Source of the DNA: Planctomycetota bacterium
Lineage (GTDB): Bacteria; Planctomycetota; UBA1135
NCBI GenBank assembly: GCA_014382465.1
Contig: JACNJP010000257.1
Span: forward strand, 1 to 16,032
Reading direction: 5' to 3'
Length of the DNA: 16,032 nt
Positions 1 to 8,498 of the stretch are shown piece after piece. The translations under genes and the position numbers were made by a program. Numbering within the stretch: the first letter of the stretch is position 1; every line of letters starts with the position of its first letter. The notes below the pieces were generated by a model. The model searched no databases and had not been told where the DNA came from. It worked only from the letters and a program-made list of their open reading frames with translations.

Positions 1-42
1 CGCGCGGGGGGGGCTACCGCCCGCTGGCCCCTCCTTCTCCCC

Positions 43-2232
43 TTGCTGCGCCGCGCCCCCCTGCTGCTCCTTTCGACCGCCCCCGCCGGGGCGGCGCTGC
101 TCTGGTTCCTGGCCGGCGGCCGGGGTCCCGGATCGGTGCCGGCGGTGGATCCGCCGATCCAGGAAGGTGACCTGGATCCAGGCCTCCCCGCAGCGGCCGC
201 GCTCACCGAAGAGGACGGACGGGCCCTTCGAACCGCCGCCGGTGCCGCCGGGATCGTCGTCGCCCCCGACTTCCCCGAGGCGGACGCCGACCTCGACCTG
301 CACGGCGTCGTCGTGCGCGAGGACGACACCCCGGTAGCCGGCGCCGAGATCGAGATCTGGGCCATGCCGGCCCGCAGCTTCAACGGCCTGGACATCGCCC
401 ACTCCCGCCAGCGCGAGGTCGTCGCCACCCTCCGCAGCGACCGCCTGGGACGGTTCGTGGCCCGCGTCGAGCGCGACCAGCCGCACGACGTCCAGGCGCG
501 GGCCGCGGGTCTGGCGGTGCCGGTGGCGCGGACCTGCTTCGCCGGGGAATTCCTGCGGCTGGTGGCCACGCCAGCGGGCTCGTTGCGCGGCCGCCTGACG
601 CTCGCGAGCGACGGCGCGCCGGTTCCCGGGGTCCCAGTGCGCTGGTTCCTGCTCGGCAGCTCGGGCACCGGCGCGCGCACGGTCAGCGACGCCGAAGGGC
701 GCTACGCCTTCGACGCCCTCGCCCCCGGCGAGGTCGAGGTCGAGGTCGAGCCGCCGTTGCTGCGGCCGCCGCCCTGGACCGAGGCCGTGATCCGCGCCGG
801 CGAGACCACCGAGCTCGACTTCGCCCTCGAAGCCGGCAAGACCCTCAGCGGCCGCGTGACCGACGCCGTCACCGGCGCGCCGGTGGCCGGGGCCGAGCTC
901 ACCGACTCGTGGGTGTTCCAGCGCAACTTCCGGAGCGACGCCGACGGCCGCTTCCGCCTGACCGGCCTCACCGCCGACCCCGACTGGGGCTTCGAGCTCC
1001 ACGTGCGCGCCGACGGCTACGGCGGCTGGAACCGCCAACTGGAGGCCTTCGAAGGCCTCGAGCACAGCCTCGACGTCCAGCTCCGTCCCGAGCACCGGCT
1101 GCGCGGCCGGGTGGTCGACGGCGCCGGCCGGCCGCTGGCTGGCGCCTACGTCGCGGCCGTGACCAGCGTGCACCGCGAGGAGCAGAAGACCGACTGGCTG
1201 AGCAGACGCAGCGGCGCCGACGGCCGCTTCGACCTCGGCCGGCTCCGGCCTGAGCTGCCGCACGCGGTCCTGCTGCGCAAGCCCGGCTACGGCACGCGCA
1301 TCTACGAGCTGCCGCCCGGCGAACAGGGCTCGCCCGTGATCGAGCTGCCCGACCTCCACCTGCTGCCGGCGGCCACCCTGCGCGGCCAGCTGGTGGACCT
1401 GGGCGGCGCGCCGGTCCCGGGCGTCGAGCTGACCGTCGAGGGCTGGAACGCCGACCGCGACCGCTTCAATCCCCAGCGCATCCAGGACCTCCGGCACTAC
1501 ACCGACGTGCGCAACTGCCGCAGCGACCACCGCGGCCGCTTCGCCCTCACCGAGCTCGCCGCCGGTCGCTACCGCGTCCTGGCGGAGCTGCCCGATCAGC
1601 GCCAGCCGCTGCTGCTGGGCGCGGTCGAGCTGGCGGACGGCGAGCGCCGCGAGGGGCTGCGCTACGCCGTCGATTTCGGCCTCCTGCTCCGCGGCAAGGT
1701 GGTGGATGAAACCGGCGCCCCGCTGGCCCGGGTGTGGGTCTCGCTGGAGACCGCCGGGCGAGGCACGCGCGACTCCACCCGGACCGGTGAGGACGGCGGC
1801 TTCCGCTTCAGCGGCCTGACGGCGGAGCGCTACACCCTGGTGGCGGGCCGCTACTCCTGGGGCAGGGAGGAGCTGGAGTCGCTGGCGGTGGTCGCCCGCG
1901 CCGGGATCGAAGCCGGCGGCCCGGAGGTGGTCTTGAGCCTGCCTCGCGCCGCCGTGATCTCGGGCGTCCTGCTGCGGCCGGACGGCCAGCCGGCGGCCGG
2001 GGAGTCGCTGTGGCTCGAGCTCGAAGCCGGGGTCCGGATCGCCGCCGGAGCCGACGCCTTCGGCGCCTTCGCCTTCCGGGTGCCGCCGGGCGGGCTCTAT
2101 GACCTCCACCAGAGCGGACAGGGGGCTTTCCCCGCCGGCCCGGACGGCGCCGGCCGCCCGCCGCAGCCGCCGCTCCTGGCCCAGGTGCCGAGCGGCACCA
2201 CCGGTCTGTCCCTGGTCCTGCACCTCCCATGA
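43..2232 (+). CDS. Exported protein with about seven carboxypeptidase-regulatory-like (CarboxypepD_reg) repeats
   Basis: The 729-residue product has an N-terminal hydrophobic stretch (residues 5-25, Leu/Ala-rich after two Arg), which fits a signal peptide or membrane anchor. The rest is a string of beta-sandwich-type repeats of the pattern L-R-G-x-V-x-D-x-x-G-x-P-V-x-G-A, followed 30-40 residues later by D-x-x-G-R-F-x-x-x-x-L. Repeats begin near residues 86, 181, 268, 353, 446, 549 and 639. In known families such repeats form transthyretin-like folds in surface or exported proteins; no catalytic peptidase domain is visible. The TTG at 43 suits the signal peptide, but no Shine-Dalgarno sequence precedes it and the frame stays open to base 1, so the true start may lie outside the window. 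The stop overlaps a following mini-ORF. The specific role is unknown. Confidence 0.8.
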   Translation: MLRRAPLLLLSTAPAGAALLWFLAGGRGPGSVPAVDPPIQEGDLDPGLPAAAALTEEDGRALRTAAGAAGIVVAPDFPEADADLDLHGVVVREDDTPVAGAEIEIWAMPARSFNGLDIAHSRQREVVATLRSDRLGRFVARVERDQPHDVQARAAGLAVPVARTCFAGEFLRLVATPAGSLRGRLTLASDGAPVPGVPVRWFLLGSSGTGARTVSDAEGRYAFDALAPGEVEVEVEPPLLRPPPWTEAVIRAGETTELDFALEAGKTLSGRVTDAVTGAPVAGAELTDSWVFQRNFRSDADGRFRLTGLTADPDWGFELHVRADGYGGWNRQLEAFEGLEHSLDVQLRPEHRLRGRVVDGAGRPLAGAYVAAVTSVHREEQKTDWLSRRSGADGRFDLGRLRPELPHAVLLRKPGYGTRIYELPPGEQGSPVIELPDLHLLPAATLRGQLVDLGGAPVPGVELTVEGWNADRDRFNPQRIQDLRHYTDVRNCRSDHRGRFALTELAAGRYRVLAELPDQRQPLLLGAVELADGERREGLRYAVDFGLLLRGKVVDETGAPLARVWVSLETAGRGTRDSTRTGEDGGFRFSGLTAERYTLVAGRYSWGREELESLAVVARAGIEAGGPEVVLSLPRAAVISGVLLRPDGQPAAGESLWLELEAGVRIAAGADAFGAFAFRVPPGGLYDLHQSGQGAFPAGPDGAGRPPQPPLLAQVPSGTTGLSLVLHLP

Positions 2233-2339
2233 TCCTCGCCGCGCTCGCCGCCGCTCTGCTGACCGGCTCGCTCCAAGAGGTCCCGGTGGCCGGGCTGCGG
2301 CCCGGGGAGTCGGCGACCGCGCTGCCCCCATGGGAGTAG
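2229..2339 (+). CDS. Possible 36-residue mini-ORF, signal-peptide-like, coupled to the upstream gene
   Basis: An ATG at 2229 overlaps the TGA of the preceding gene (ATGA), a usual arrangement for translational coupling. The frame reads a hydrophobic N-terminus, MILAALAAALLTGSLQ, then a short polar and proline-containing tail, and ends at TAG 2337-2339. It is in the same frame as the hydrolase that begins at 2352, with only four sense codons (Ala-Leu-Pro-Ser) between the amber codon and that TTG. It may be a real short peptide, or a leader once joined to the hydrolase and now cut off by the amber codon. No homologue is recognised. Confidence 0.3.
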   Translation: MILAALAAALLTGSLQEVPVAGLRPGESATALPPWE

Positions 2340-2351
2340 GCTCTCCCTTCC

Positions 2352-3596
2352 TTGGGAGACCTCAACCCCATCCGCGCCCTGATGGCGATGCTCGGGTCCA
2401 CCGCGCCTCCGGCGCTGCTGGCGGCGGGCTATCCGGAGCTGGAGGTCAATGAGCAGAACTTCCCGCCGGGCTCCGAGCTGGTCGAGCTGGAGGTCCGCCG
2501 CAGCACCCTGCGCGGCGCCTTCGTGCCCTCGGACCCCGACTCGCCGGTGGTGCTGCACCTGCTCGAGTCGATGGGCTCGGTCACCTACGGCACCCAGCAC
2601 GCCCTCGGCTACCCGCTCTTGTGGCAGCTCCGCGACCGCGGCTTCGCCTCGCTGATGGTCGATTACCGCGGCGTCGGCGCCTCGGAGGGCTGGCGGACGC
2701 CGCGCCACGTGCGCGAGGACGCCCAGGCGATGTTCGCCGAGGCCCTGCGCCGCACCGGCGGCCGCTCGCACCGCATCGTGCTGCGCGGCAGCAGCTTCGG
2801 CACCCTGGCGGTGGCCTCGCTGCTCAAGCACGGCGCCCGGCCGCGCGCCGTCACCCTGATCGCGCCGGTGCGCGCCGAGACCGTCGCCAAGAACTGGTTC
2901 TTCCACTACTACCACCCGTTCCTGGCCAGGGCCGTCACGGCCTTCCTGCGGCTGCCGATACGGGTCGACATCGTCCGCGCGCTGCGGCGCTGGCGCGGGC
3001 CGCTGTTGGTGTCCGCTCCTGAGAACGACTACGTGCTGCCGCCGCGCGAGCAGCCGCTGATCCGGGACACGGTGCGCCGCCGCGGCGCCCGCTGGGTCAG
3101 CACCCCCTACACCCACGCCGGCCACGTGCTCGCCAACCACTGGCTGGGCGACGACGAGACCTCCTTCCTCGACGCCTGCTTCCCCGGCCTGCCGGACCTG
3201 GAGAGCCGCGATCCTGCCCACCCGGCCATTTCTCGGCGCTGGAAGCTGCTCGAGACGCGGCTCTACGCCGCGCTCGACCGCCACAGCCACCGCGATCCGC
3301 TGGTGGTCGAGTGGATGCGCCGGATCCCCCACGCCCACCTCGCCAGCCTGTCCCAGGAGCAGCTCGACGAGCTGCTCGACCTGCGCGGCCCGGCCGGGCC
3401 GATCCCGCTCCGCGACCTGATCCTGCTCTCCTCCTATCTGGCCGAGACCGGCACTCCGCGGGCGGTCCCGGCGCTCGAGGTGATGGCTGACGAGCTGGGC
3501 CTGCGGACGCTCCAACAACGGGCCCTTCTGGCCAAGGCGGCGGGCCTGCCCAGCGCTATATTGGTGCCCCGCAACGAGCTGGCGCCGGGGGCCTGA
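2352..3596 (+). CDS. Alpha/beta-hydrolase superfamily protein
   Basis: The 414-residue protein carries a complete alpha/beta-hydrolase triad pattern. The nucleophile elbow G-S-S148-F-G lies at residues 146-150 after the strand RIVLR. The likely acid is D226 in S-A-P-E-N-D-Y, and the base is H255 or H258 in T-H-A-G-H. The segment L-M-V-D-Y-R-G-V-G-A-S-E-G (101-113) is the usual strand and turn before the nucleophile. About 120 residues beyond the His form a charged, helical tail with no recognised domain. The TTG start follows GGGAGTAGG (2332-2340); ATG codons at 2382 and 2388 are alternatives. No signal peptide is seen from this start. It resembles serine aminopeptidase/lysophospholipase-like hydrolases, but the substrate cannot be read from sequence. 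It ends 71 bases before the glycan operon and may be co-transcribed with it. Confidence 0.8.
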   Translation: MGDLNPIRALMAMLGSTAPPALLAAGYPELEVNEQNFPPGSELVELEVRRSTLRGAFVPSDPDSPVVLHLLESMGSVTYGTQHALGYPLLWQLRDRGFASLMVDYRGVGASEGWRTPRHVREDAQAMFAEALRRTGGRSHRIVLRGSSFGTLAVASLLKHGARPRAVTLIAPVRAETVAKNWFFHYYHPFLARAVTAFLRLPIRVDIVRALRRWRGPLLVSAPENDYVLPPREQPLIRDTVRRRGARWVSTPYTHAGHVLANHWLGDDETSFLDACFPGLPDLESRDPAHPAISRRWKLLETRLYAALDRHSHRDPLVVEWMRRIPHAHLASLSQEQLDELLDLRGPAGPIPLRDLILLSSYLAETGTPRAVPALEVMADELGLRTLQQRALLAKAAGLPSAILVPRNELAPGA

Positions 3597-3667
3597 AACG
3601 GAGGGGATTCCCGCTGTTTCCACCCAGGATTCCGCGGCCCTCGACGGAACTCCCGCAAGGCGCGCCG
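3597..3667 (+). promoter_or_regulatory. Short gap before the glucan operon with a repeated GGATTCC
   Basis: This 71-base gap is the largest break before the four overlapping glucan genes, so a promoter or operator for them could sit here or in the end of the hydrolase gene. GGATTCC occurs at 3605-3611 and again at 3627-3633, 22 bases apart, which is about two helical turns. A related GGAACTCC lies at 3647-3654. An AAGG at 3657-3660 is the likely ribosome binding site for the ATG at 3668. No convincing -35/-10 pair is seen. Confidence 0.25.
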
Positions 3668-5701
3668 ATGTCGTCCACCCTCCCTCCTCCCACCGCTCCG
3701 GCCGGCCCGGCGCTGCTCCGCATCGGCCGCGAGGAGCTGCTGCGGCTGGAGCACGCCCTGAGCCGCGAGTGGCTCGAGACCGACGGCCTCGGCGGCTGCG
3801 CTACCTCGACCCTCCTGATGTGCCCGACGCGGCGCTACCACGGGCTGCTGGCGGCGGTGCCTCCGGGCCACGTCGACCGCCACCTGTTCCTGTCGCGCTT
3901 CGAGGAGACGCTGCACGCGCCGGGCAAGGAGTTCCCGCTGTCGATGGCGCGCTACCCTGGCCTGTGGGCGCCGCGCGGCCACCGCTCGATGACCTCCTTC
4001 GAGCTGGTCCCCTATCCGCGCGCGAGCTTCCACATCGGCCTGGCCGAGCCCTGCCGCGAGCTGCTGATGGTCCACGGCCAGCCGACGGTGCTGACCCGCT
4101 ACACCCTCCGCGGCGAGCGCAGCGGCCTCGAGCTGCGGCTGCGGCCGCTGCTCCCGTGCCGCAGGAGCGACCGGCTCACCTTCGAGAACCTGGCTCTGAA
4201 CCCGCGGATCGAGCGGATCCCCGGCGGCATCCAGTGCCGCCCCTACCCGGAGCTGCCGGCGATCCACATCACGCTGACGGTCGACGGCGACCCGCAGGCC
4301 GCGCGCTTCGACGCCGATCCGCTGTGGTACCGCCAGATCGAGTACCAGCAGGACCTGCACCGCGGCTACGACGGCCACGAGGACCAGTTCAGCCCCGGCT
4401 GGTTCACCGCGCCGCTGCCGATCGGCGGCGAGGTCGTGGTCGCCGCCACCATCGGCCCGCCGGTGGAGGACCCGGCGGCGCTGTGGGAGCGCGAGAGCGC
4501 CCGGCGAAGGGCCGAGATCGCCGGGCTCGGCGACGGCGTCGGCGAACGCCTGGCGGCCACCGCCGGCCACTACCTCTACCGCGGCCACGGCCAGCGCCTC
4601 GGCGTGATCGCCGGCTTCCCTTGGTTCGGCGAATGGGGCCGCGACACCTTCCTGGCGCTGCCGGGACTCACCCTGAGCCGGGGCAGGGTCGCCGAGTGCG
4701 GCGAGGCCCTGGGCGGCGCCCTGCCCTTCCTGAGCGGCGGACTGCTGCCGAACATCTTCGGCCTGGGCGTCGGCGACAGCCACTACGGCTCGGCCGACGC
4801 CGCCCTGTGGTTCACGCGCGCGGTGCGCCTGTGGCAGCTCGCCGGCGGCGACCCGGCCCGGCTGATGGAGGAATTCCGGCCCGCCCTGCGCTCGATCGCC
4901 GAGGCCTACCACGACGGCGCCGGGCTGGGCATCCGCGTCGACTCGGCCGGCCTGCTCGACGTCGGCGGCCCGGAGCTGAACGCCACCTGGATGGACGCCC
5001 AGACCTCGGACGGGCCGGTGACGCCGCGCCACGGCCAGCCGGTCGAGATCGAGGCCCTGTGGTACTTCCTGCTGGCCTACCTGGAGCGGCTGGCGCTGCT
5101 GGCCGGGGATCCGCAGGAGGCGCGGCTGTGGACCAAGCGCAAGCGCCTGGCCGGGCGCAGCTTCAAGCGCCGCTTCTGGCTGCCGGAGCGCTACCTGGCC
5201 GACCGCTGGCACGAGGGCGCCGCCGACCCCTCGGTGCGCCCCAACATGGTCCTGGCCGCGGCCCTCGAGTTCAGCCCGCTGACCCGCGGCAAGCGCACCG
5301 ACGTCGTCGAGCGGGCCGAGACCGACCTGCTGACCCCGCGCGGCCTGCGCACCCTCACGCCCGAGGACCCGCGCTACCACGGCCACTACGCCGGCGGCTG
5401 CGAGGAGCGCGACGCCGCCTACCACCAGGGCACCGCCTGGCCGTGGCTGGTCGGCTTCTGGGCCGAGGCCCTGCTGCGCGCCTTCGGCGCCGGCCGCATG
5501 CAGCTCGAGCGGCTGGCGGGCCTGGTCGAGGACTACCGCACGGCGCTGCCGAGCCACGGCCTGGGCCACGTCTCCGAGGTCTACGACGGCGACTCGCCGC
5601 ACCGCCACGGCGGCTGCATCGCCCAGGCCTGGAGCGCCGCCGAGCTGCTGCGCGTCGACGCCATGGTCCGCGACGGCGGGCTGCCGCAGGAGCAGGCATG
5701 A
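3668..5701 (+). CDS. Amylo-alpha-1,6-glucosidase-type glycogen debranching enzyme
   Basis: The 677-residue product has the two-part layout of bacterial/archaeal-type debranching enzymes. The N-terminal beta-rich domain (about 20-290) contains E-T-D-G-L-G-G-C-A-T-S-T and R-R-Y-H-G-L-L. The C-terminal (alpha/alpha) barrel (about 300-670) contains P-W-F-G-E-W-G-R-D-T (318-327), N-A-T-W-M-D-A (438-444) and Y-H-Q-G-T-A-W-P-W (585-593). D326 and D443 lie in the conserved acidic motifs of the family. These enzymes hydrolyse the alpha-1,6 branch points of glycogen in the cytoplasm; no signal peptide is present. Length matches the single-activity family rather than the 1500-residue eukaryotic bifunctional form. 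The start follows AAGG with 7 bases spacing. The stop TGA overlaps the next ATG, so translation is probably coupled. Confidence 0.93.
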   Translation: MSSTLPPPTAPAGPALLRIGREELLRLEHALSREWLETDGLGGCATSTLLMCPTRRYHGLLAAVPPGHVDRHLFLSRFEETLHAPGKEFPLSMARYPGLWAPRGHRSMTSFELVPYPRASFHIGLAEPCRELLMVHGQPTVLTRYTLRGERSGLELRLRPLLPCRRSDRLTFENLALNPRIERIPGGIQCRPYPELPAIHITLTVDGDPQAARFDADPLWYRQIEYQQDLHRGYDGHEDQFSPGWFTAPLPIGGEVVVAATIGPPVEDPAALWERESARRRAEIAGLGDGVGERLAATAGHYLYRGHGQRLGVIAGFPWFGEWGRDTFLALPGLTLSRGRVAECGEALGGALPFLSGGLLPNIFGLGVGDSHYGSADAALWFTRAVRLWQLAGGDPARLMEEFRPALRSIAEAYHDGAGLGIRVDSAGLLDVGGPELNATWMDAQTSDGPVTPRHGQPVEIEALWYFLLAYLERLALLAGDPQEARLWTKRKRLAGRSFKRRFWLPERYLADRWHEGAADPSVRPNMVLAAALEFSPLTRGKRTDVVERAETDLLTPRGLRTLTPEDPRYHGHYAGGCEERDAAYHQGTAWPWLVGFWAEALLRAFGAGRMQLERLAGLVEDYRTALPSHGLGHVSEVYDGDSPHRHGGCIAQAWSAAELLRVDAMVRDGGLPQEQA

Positions 5702-7266
5702 GGGTCCTCATGCTCGGCTGGGAATTCCCGCCGCACATCTCCGGCGGCCTCGGCACGGCCTGCTACGGCCTGACCCAGGGCCTGGCCCACCACGGCGTGG
5801 AGGTGAACTTCGTCATCCCGAGGGCCGTGGGCGACGAGGACACCGAATTCGTCGACCTGGTCGGCTGCAACCAGGTGCCGGTCCGGATGACCACCGTCGG
5901 CGGCGGGCCGATGGAGCTGCCGGTGGCGCTGCCGTGGATGCAGCGGCGGGCGGAGACCGTGGCGGCGGACGCCGGCGCCGGAGCGGCGGACGGGGAGCAG
6001 GCCAGCGCCGCCGCCCCCGGCGCCGCCGGCGGCGAACTGCGGCGGGCGGGCTTCGTCGACCCGGTGGTGGTGGACAGCCTGCTGCGGCCGTACCTGACCG
6101 AGGAGAGCTACGCCCGGGCGGTCGACGCCCTCGGCGGGCACGCGGGGCCGGCGCCCGGCGGCCTCATGGAGTCCCTGCTCGGCTTCCTGAACGGCGAGCG
6201 GGACCTGCCGTCGCTGCGCTCGGTGCTCGGCGCAGCGGCGCCGGCCGAGGTCCCCGACGGCGCCGAGGACCACCCCGCCGCCGCCGCCCCGCCGGCCGCG
6301 AGTCCCGACCAGCCCGGCCCGCCGGTCTACCTGCACTTCACCGGCCAGTACGGCAGCGACCTGCTCGAGGAGGTGGCGCGCTACGCCCTGGTGGTGGCCG
6401 AGATCGCCCGGCACGGCGGCTTCGACCTGATCCACGCCCACGACTGGATGACCAACCTGGCCGGCGCGGCCGCCGCCCGGGTCTCGGGCAGGCCGCTGGT
6501 GACCCACGTCCACGCCACCGAGTTCGACCGCAGCGGCGAGAACTACAACCCGCGGGTGAAGGCCCTGGAGCAACTCGGCCTCGACCACGCCGACCGCGTG
6601 GTGTGCGTCAGCCACTACACGGCCGGGGTGCTGCGGAAGCGCTACCGGGTCGACCCGGCCAAGCTGCGGGTGGTACACAACGCCGTCACCCACGAGGAGC
6701 AGGAGCACGAGTTCCACTGGAAGAAGAACATCCCGGAGCCGATCGTGCTGTTCCTGGGCCGAGTCACCTTCCAGAAGGGCCCGGACTACTTCATCGACGC
6801 CGCGGCGCGGGTGATCAAGTTGATGCCCGAGGTGAAATTCGTCATGAGCGGCAGCGGCGACATGCTGCCGGCGATGATCGAGCGCGCCGCCCGCCAGGGC
6901 ATCGCCCGCAGCATCCACTTCACCGGCTTCCTGCGCGGCAAGGACGTCGAGCGGATGTACGCGATGGCCGACCTGTACGTCATGCCGTCGGTGTCGGAGC
7001 CGTTCGGCATCTCGCCGCTGGAGGCCATGGCCCTCGACGTGCCGGTCATCGTCTCCAACCAGAGCGGCGTCTCGGAGATCCTCAGCAACGCCCTCAAATT
7101 CGACTTCTGGGACGTGGAAGACCTGGCCAACAAGATCCTGGCGCTGCTCAAGCGGCGCGCCCTCCGCGAGCAGCTCATCGACGAGGGCCGTGATGAGGTG
7201 CGCCGCATGCGCTGGGAAGCCCGCGCGGAGCTTGTCCGCGCCATCTACCGCGAGCTGGTGGCATGA
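5698..7266 (+). CDS. GT-B glycosyltransferase, glycogen/starch-synthase-like (GT4/GT5 type)
   Basis: The 522-residue protein starts at an ATG overlapping the upstream TGA, with AGGAG at 5688-5692. The same frame is open far upstream, but that part is out-of-frame debranching-enzyme sequence. The N-terminus M-R-V-L-M-L-G-W-E-F-P-P-H-I-S-G-G-L-G is typical of GT-B sugar transferases. H-A-H-D-W-M-T is at 246-252, T-H-V-H-A-T-E-F-D at 269-277, F-L-G-R-V-T-F-Q-K-G at 352-361, and the E-x7-E motif runs from E434 (E-P-F-G) to E442. The Lys of the classical GT5 K-x-G-G-L motif is replaced by I14, so ADP-glucose use is not assured. Residues about 80-215 form an insertion rich in Ala, Gly, Pro and acids. 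A role in alpha-glucan elongation is inferred from its neighbours; another alpha-glycosyl transfer is possible. Confidence 0.85.
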   Translation: MRVLMLGWEFPPHISGGLGTACYGLTQGLAHHGVEVNFVIPRAVGDEDTEFVDLVGCNQVPVRMTTVGGGPMELPVALPWMQRRAETVAADAGAGAADGEQASAAAPGAAGGELRRAGFVDPVVVDSLLRPYLTEESYARAVDALGGHAGPAPGGLMESLLGFLNGERDLPSLRSVLGAAAPAEVPDGAEDHPAAAAPPAASPDQPGPPVYLHFTGQYGSDLLEEVARYALVVAEIARHGGFDLIHAHDWMTNLAGAAAARVSGRPLVTHVHATEFDRSGENYNPRVKALEQLGLDHADRVVCVSHYTAGVLRKRYRVDPAKLRVVHNAVTHEEQEHEFHWKKNIPEPIVLFLGRVTFQKGPDYFIDAAARVIKLMPEVKFVMSGSGDMLPAMIERAARQGIARSIHFTGFLRGKDVERMYAMADLYVMPSVSEPFGISPLEAMALDVPVIVSNQSGVSEILSNALKFDFWDVEDLANKILALLKRRALREQLIDEGRDEVRRMRWEARAELVRAIYRELVA

Positions 7267-8498
7267 CCTCGATCGTCTTCTACTTCCAGGTCCACCAGCC
7301 CTTCCGGCTGCGGCGCTACACCTTCTTCGACATCGGCGTCAGCCAGGACTACTTCGACGACGCCGAGAACGAGCGGCTGATGCGGCGGGTGGCCGACAAG
7401 TGCTACCGGCCCATGAACGAGCTGATGCTGCGGCTGGTGGAGAAGCACGGCGGCGCCTTCCGCTGCGCCTTCTCGCTGTCCGGCACCGCGCTCGACCAGT
7501 TCGAGCTGTGGGCGCCCGACGTGCTCGACCAGTACAAGCGGCTGGCCGACACCGGCTGCGTCGAGTTCCTCGGCGAGACCTCTCACCACTCGCTGGCCTT
7601 CCTCGGCGACGCCGACGAGTTCGCGGCCCAGGTCAACAGCCACGCCCGCCGCATCGAGAAGCTGTTCGGCCGCCGCCCGACCACCTTCCGCAACACCGAG
7701 CTGGTGAGCGACAACCACGTCGCCCGCGCGGCGGAGGAGCTGGGCTTCAGCGGCATCCTCGCCGAGGGCGCCGACCACCTGCTCGGCTGGCGCAGCCCGC
7801 ACCACGTCTACCGGCCCGAGGGCTGCGAGCGGCTCAAGGTGCTGCTGCGCTCCTACCGCCTGTCCGACGACATCGCCTTCCGCTTCAGCAACCGCCAGTG
7901 GAAGGAGTGGCCGCTGCCGGCCGAGCGCTTCGCCAGCTGGGTCCACGAGGTCGAGGGCGAGGACTCCGCCATCGGCCTGTTCATGGACTACGAGACCTTC
8001 GGCGAGCACCAGTGGGCGGACACCGGCATCTTCGCCTTCATGGAGCACCTGCCGGAGAAGGTGCTGCGGAAGCCCGGCTTCCGCTTCGAGACCCCCGCCG
8101 AGCTGTTCGAGCGCACCGACCCGGTCGGCCGGCTCGACATCCCCTACCCGGTCTCGTGGGCCGACATGGAGCGCGACCTGACCGCCTGGCTCGGCAACCA
8201 CATGCAGCGCTCGGCCATGGAGGCGCTCTACCAGGTCGGGGCCCAGGTCCGCCAGGCCGCCGGACGCCAGCCCGAGCTGCTGGCGCGCTGGCGGAGGCTC
8301 ACCACTTCCGACCACCTCTACTACATGTGCACGAAGTGGTTCTCCGATGGTGACGTGCACAAGTACTTCAGCCCCTACGGCACCCCCCACGACGCCTTCA
8401 TCGCCTTCATGAACGTCCTCGACGACCTCGCCCGCCGCGCCGGCCAAGCCGCCACCGCCGCCGCTGACGCCCCCTCCAGCAAGGAGCGGGCGCAGTGA
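7263..8498 (+). CDS. Glycoside hydrolase family 57 alpha-glucan-acting enzyme
   Basis: All five GH57 signature regions are visible in 411 residues. They are H-Q-P-F (11-14), G-E-T-S-H-H-S (104-110), F-R-N-T-E-L (142-147, with E146 at the nucleophile position), L-F-M-D-Y-E-T-F-G-E-H (239-249, with D242 at the acid/base position), and T-T-S-D-H-L-Y-Y-M (347-355). GH57 members hydrolyse or rearrange alpha-1,4/1,6-glucans by a retaining mechanism. This is the short, amylase-like architecture; known GH57 branching enzymes are usually longer. In this operon it could act as amylase, glucanotransferase or branching enzyme, and the sequence does not decide. The protein is cytoplasmic, with an Ala-rich C-terminal tail. 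The ATG overlaps the previous TGA and its own TGA overlaps the next GTG. Confidence 0.9.
   Translation: MTSIVFYFQVHQPFRLRRYTFFDIGVSQDYFDDAENERLMRRVADKCYRPMNELMLRLVEKHGGAFRCAFSLSGTALDQFELWAPDVLDQYKRLADTGCVEFLGETSHHSLAFLGDADEFAAQVNSHARRIEKLFGRRPTTFRNTELVSDNHVARAAEELGFSGILAEGADHLLGWRSPHHVYRPEGCERLKVLLRSYRLSDDIAFRFSNRQWKEWPLPAERFASWVHEVEGEDSAIGLFMDYETFGEHQWADTGIFAFMEHLPEKVLRKPGFRFETPAELFERTDPVGRLDIPYPVSWADMERDLTAWLGNHMQRSAMEALYQVGAQVRQAAGRQPELLARWRRLTTSDHLYYMCTKWFSDGDVHKYFSPYGTPHDAFIAFMNVLDDLARRAGQAATAAADAPSSKERAQ
8481..8486 (+). promoter_or_regulatory. Ribosome binding site fixing the GTG start of the fusion gene
   Basis: AAGGAG lies 8 bases before the GTG at 8495, inside the last codons of the GH57 gene. 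It is the strongest Shine-Dalgarno match in the operon. It supports GTG 8495 as the start, which also gives the expected GT3 N-terminus. Confidence 0.7.

Noticed and set aside
729..750. Tandem GAGGTC repeats
   Set aside because: They simply encode an alternating Glu-Val strand inside the repeat protein; a similar run occurs near 12436-12460. No sign of a mobile or regulatory repeat.
3434..5608. Very long open frame on the - strand opposite the debranching enzyme
   Set aside because: It is the mirror of a GC-rich gene: strong G/C at third codon positions removes stops from one antisense frame. Its translation is Ala/Arg/Gly/Gln-rich with no motifs, while the + strand shows clear enzyme motifs. 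The same applies to 5581-6918, 7245-8447, 8375-11314, 11333-12754 and 14118-15734.
3769..5697. Long + strand open frame continuous with the GT-B glycosyltransferase
   Set aside because: This part is the debranching-enzyme gene read in another frame and is Arg/Pro-rich without motifs. The glycosyltransferase starts at ATG 5698 with its own AGGAG.
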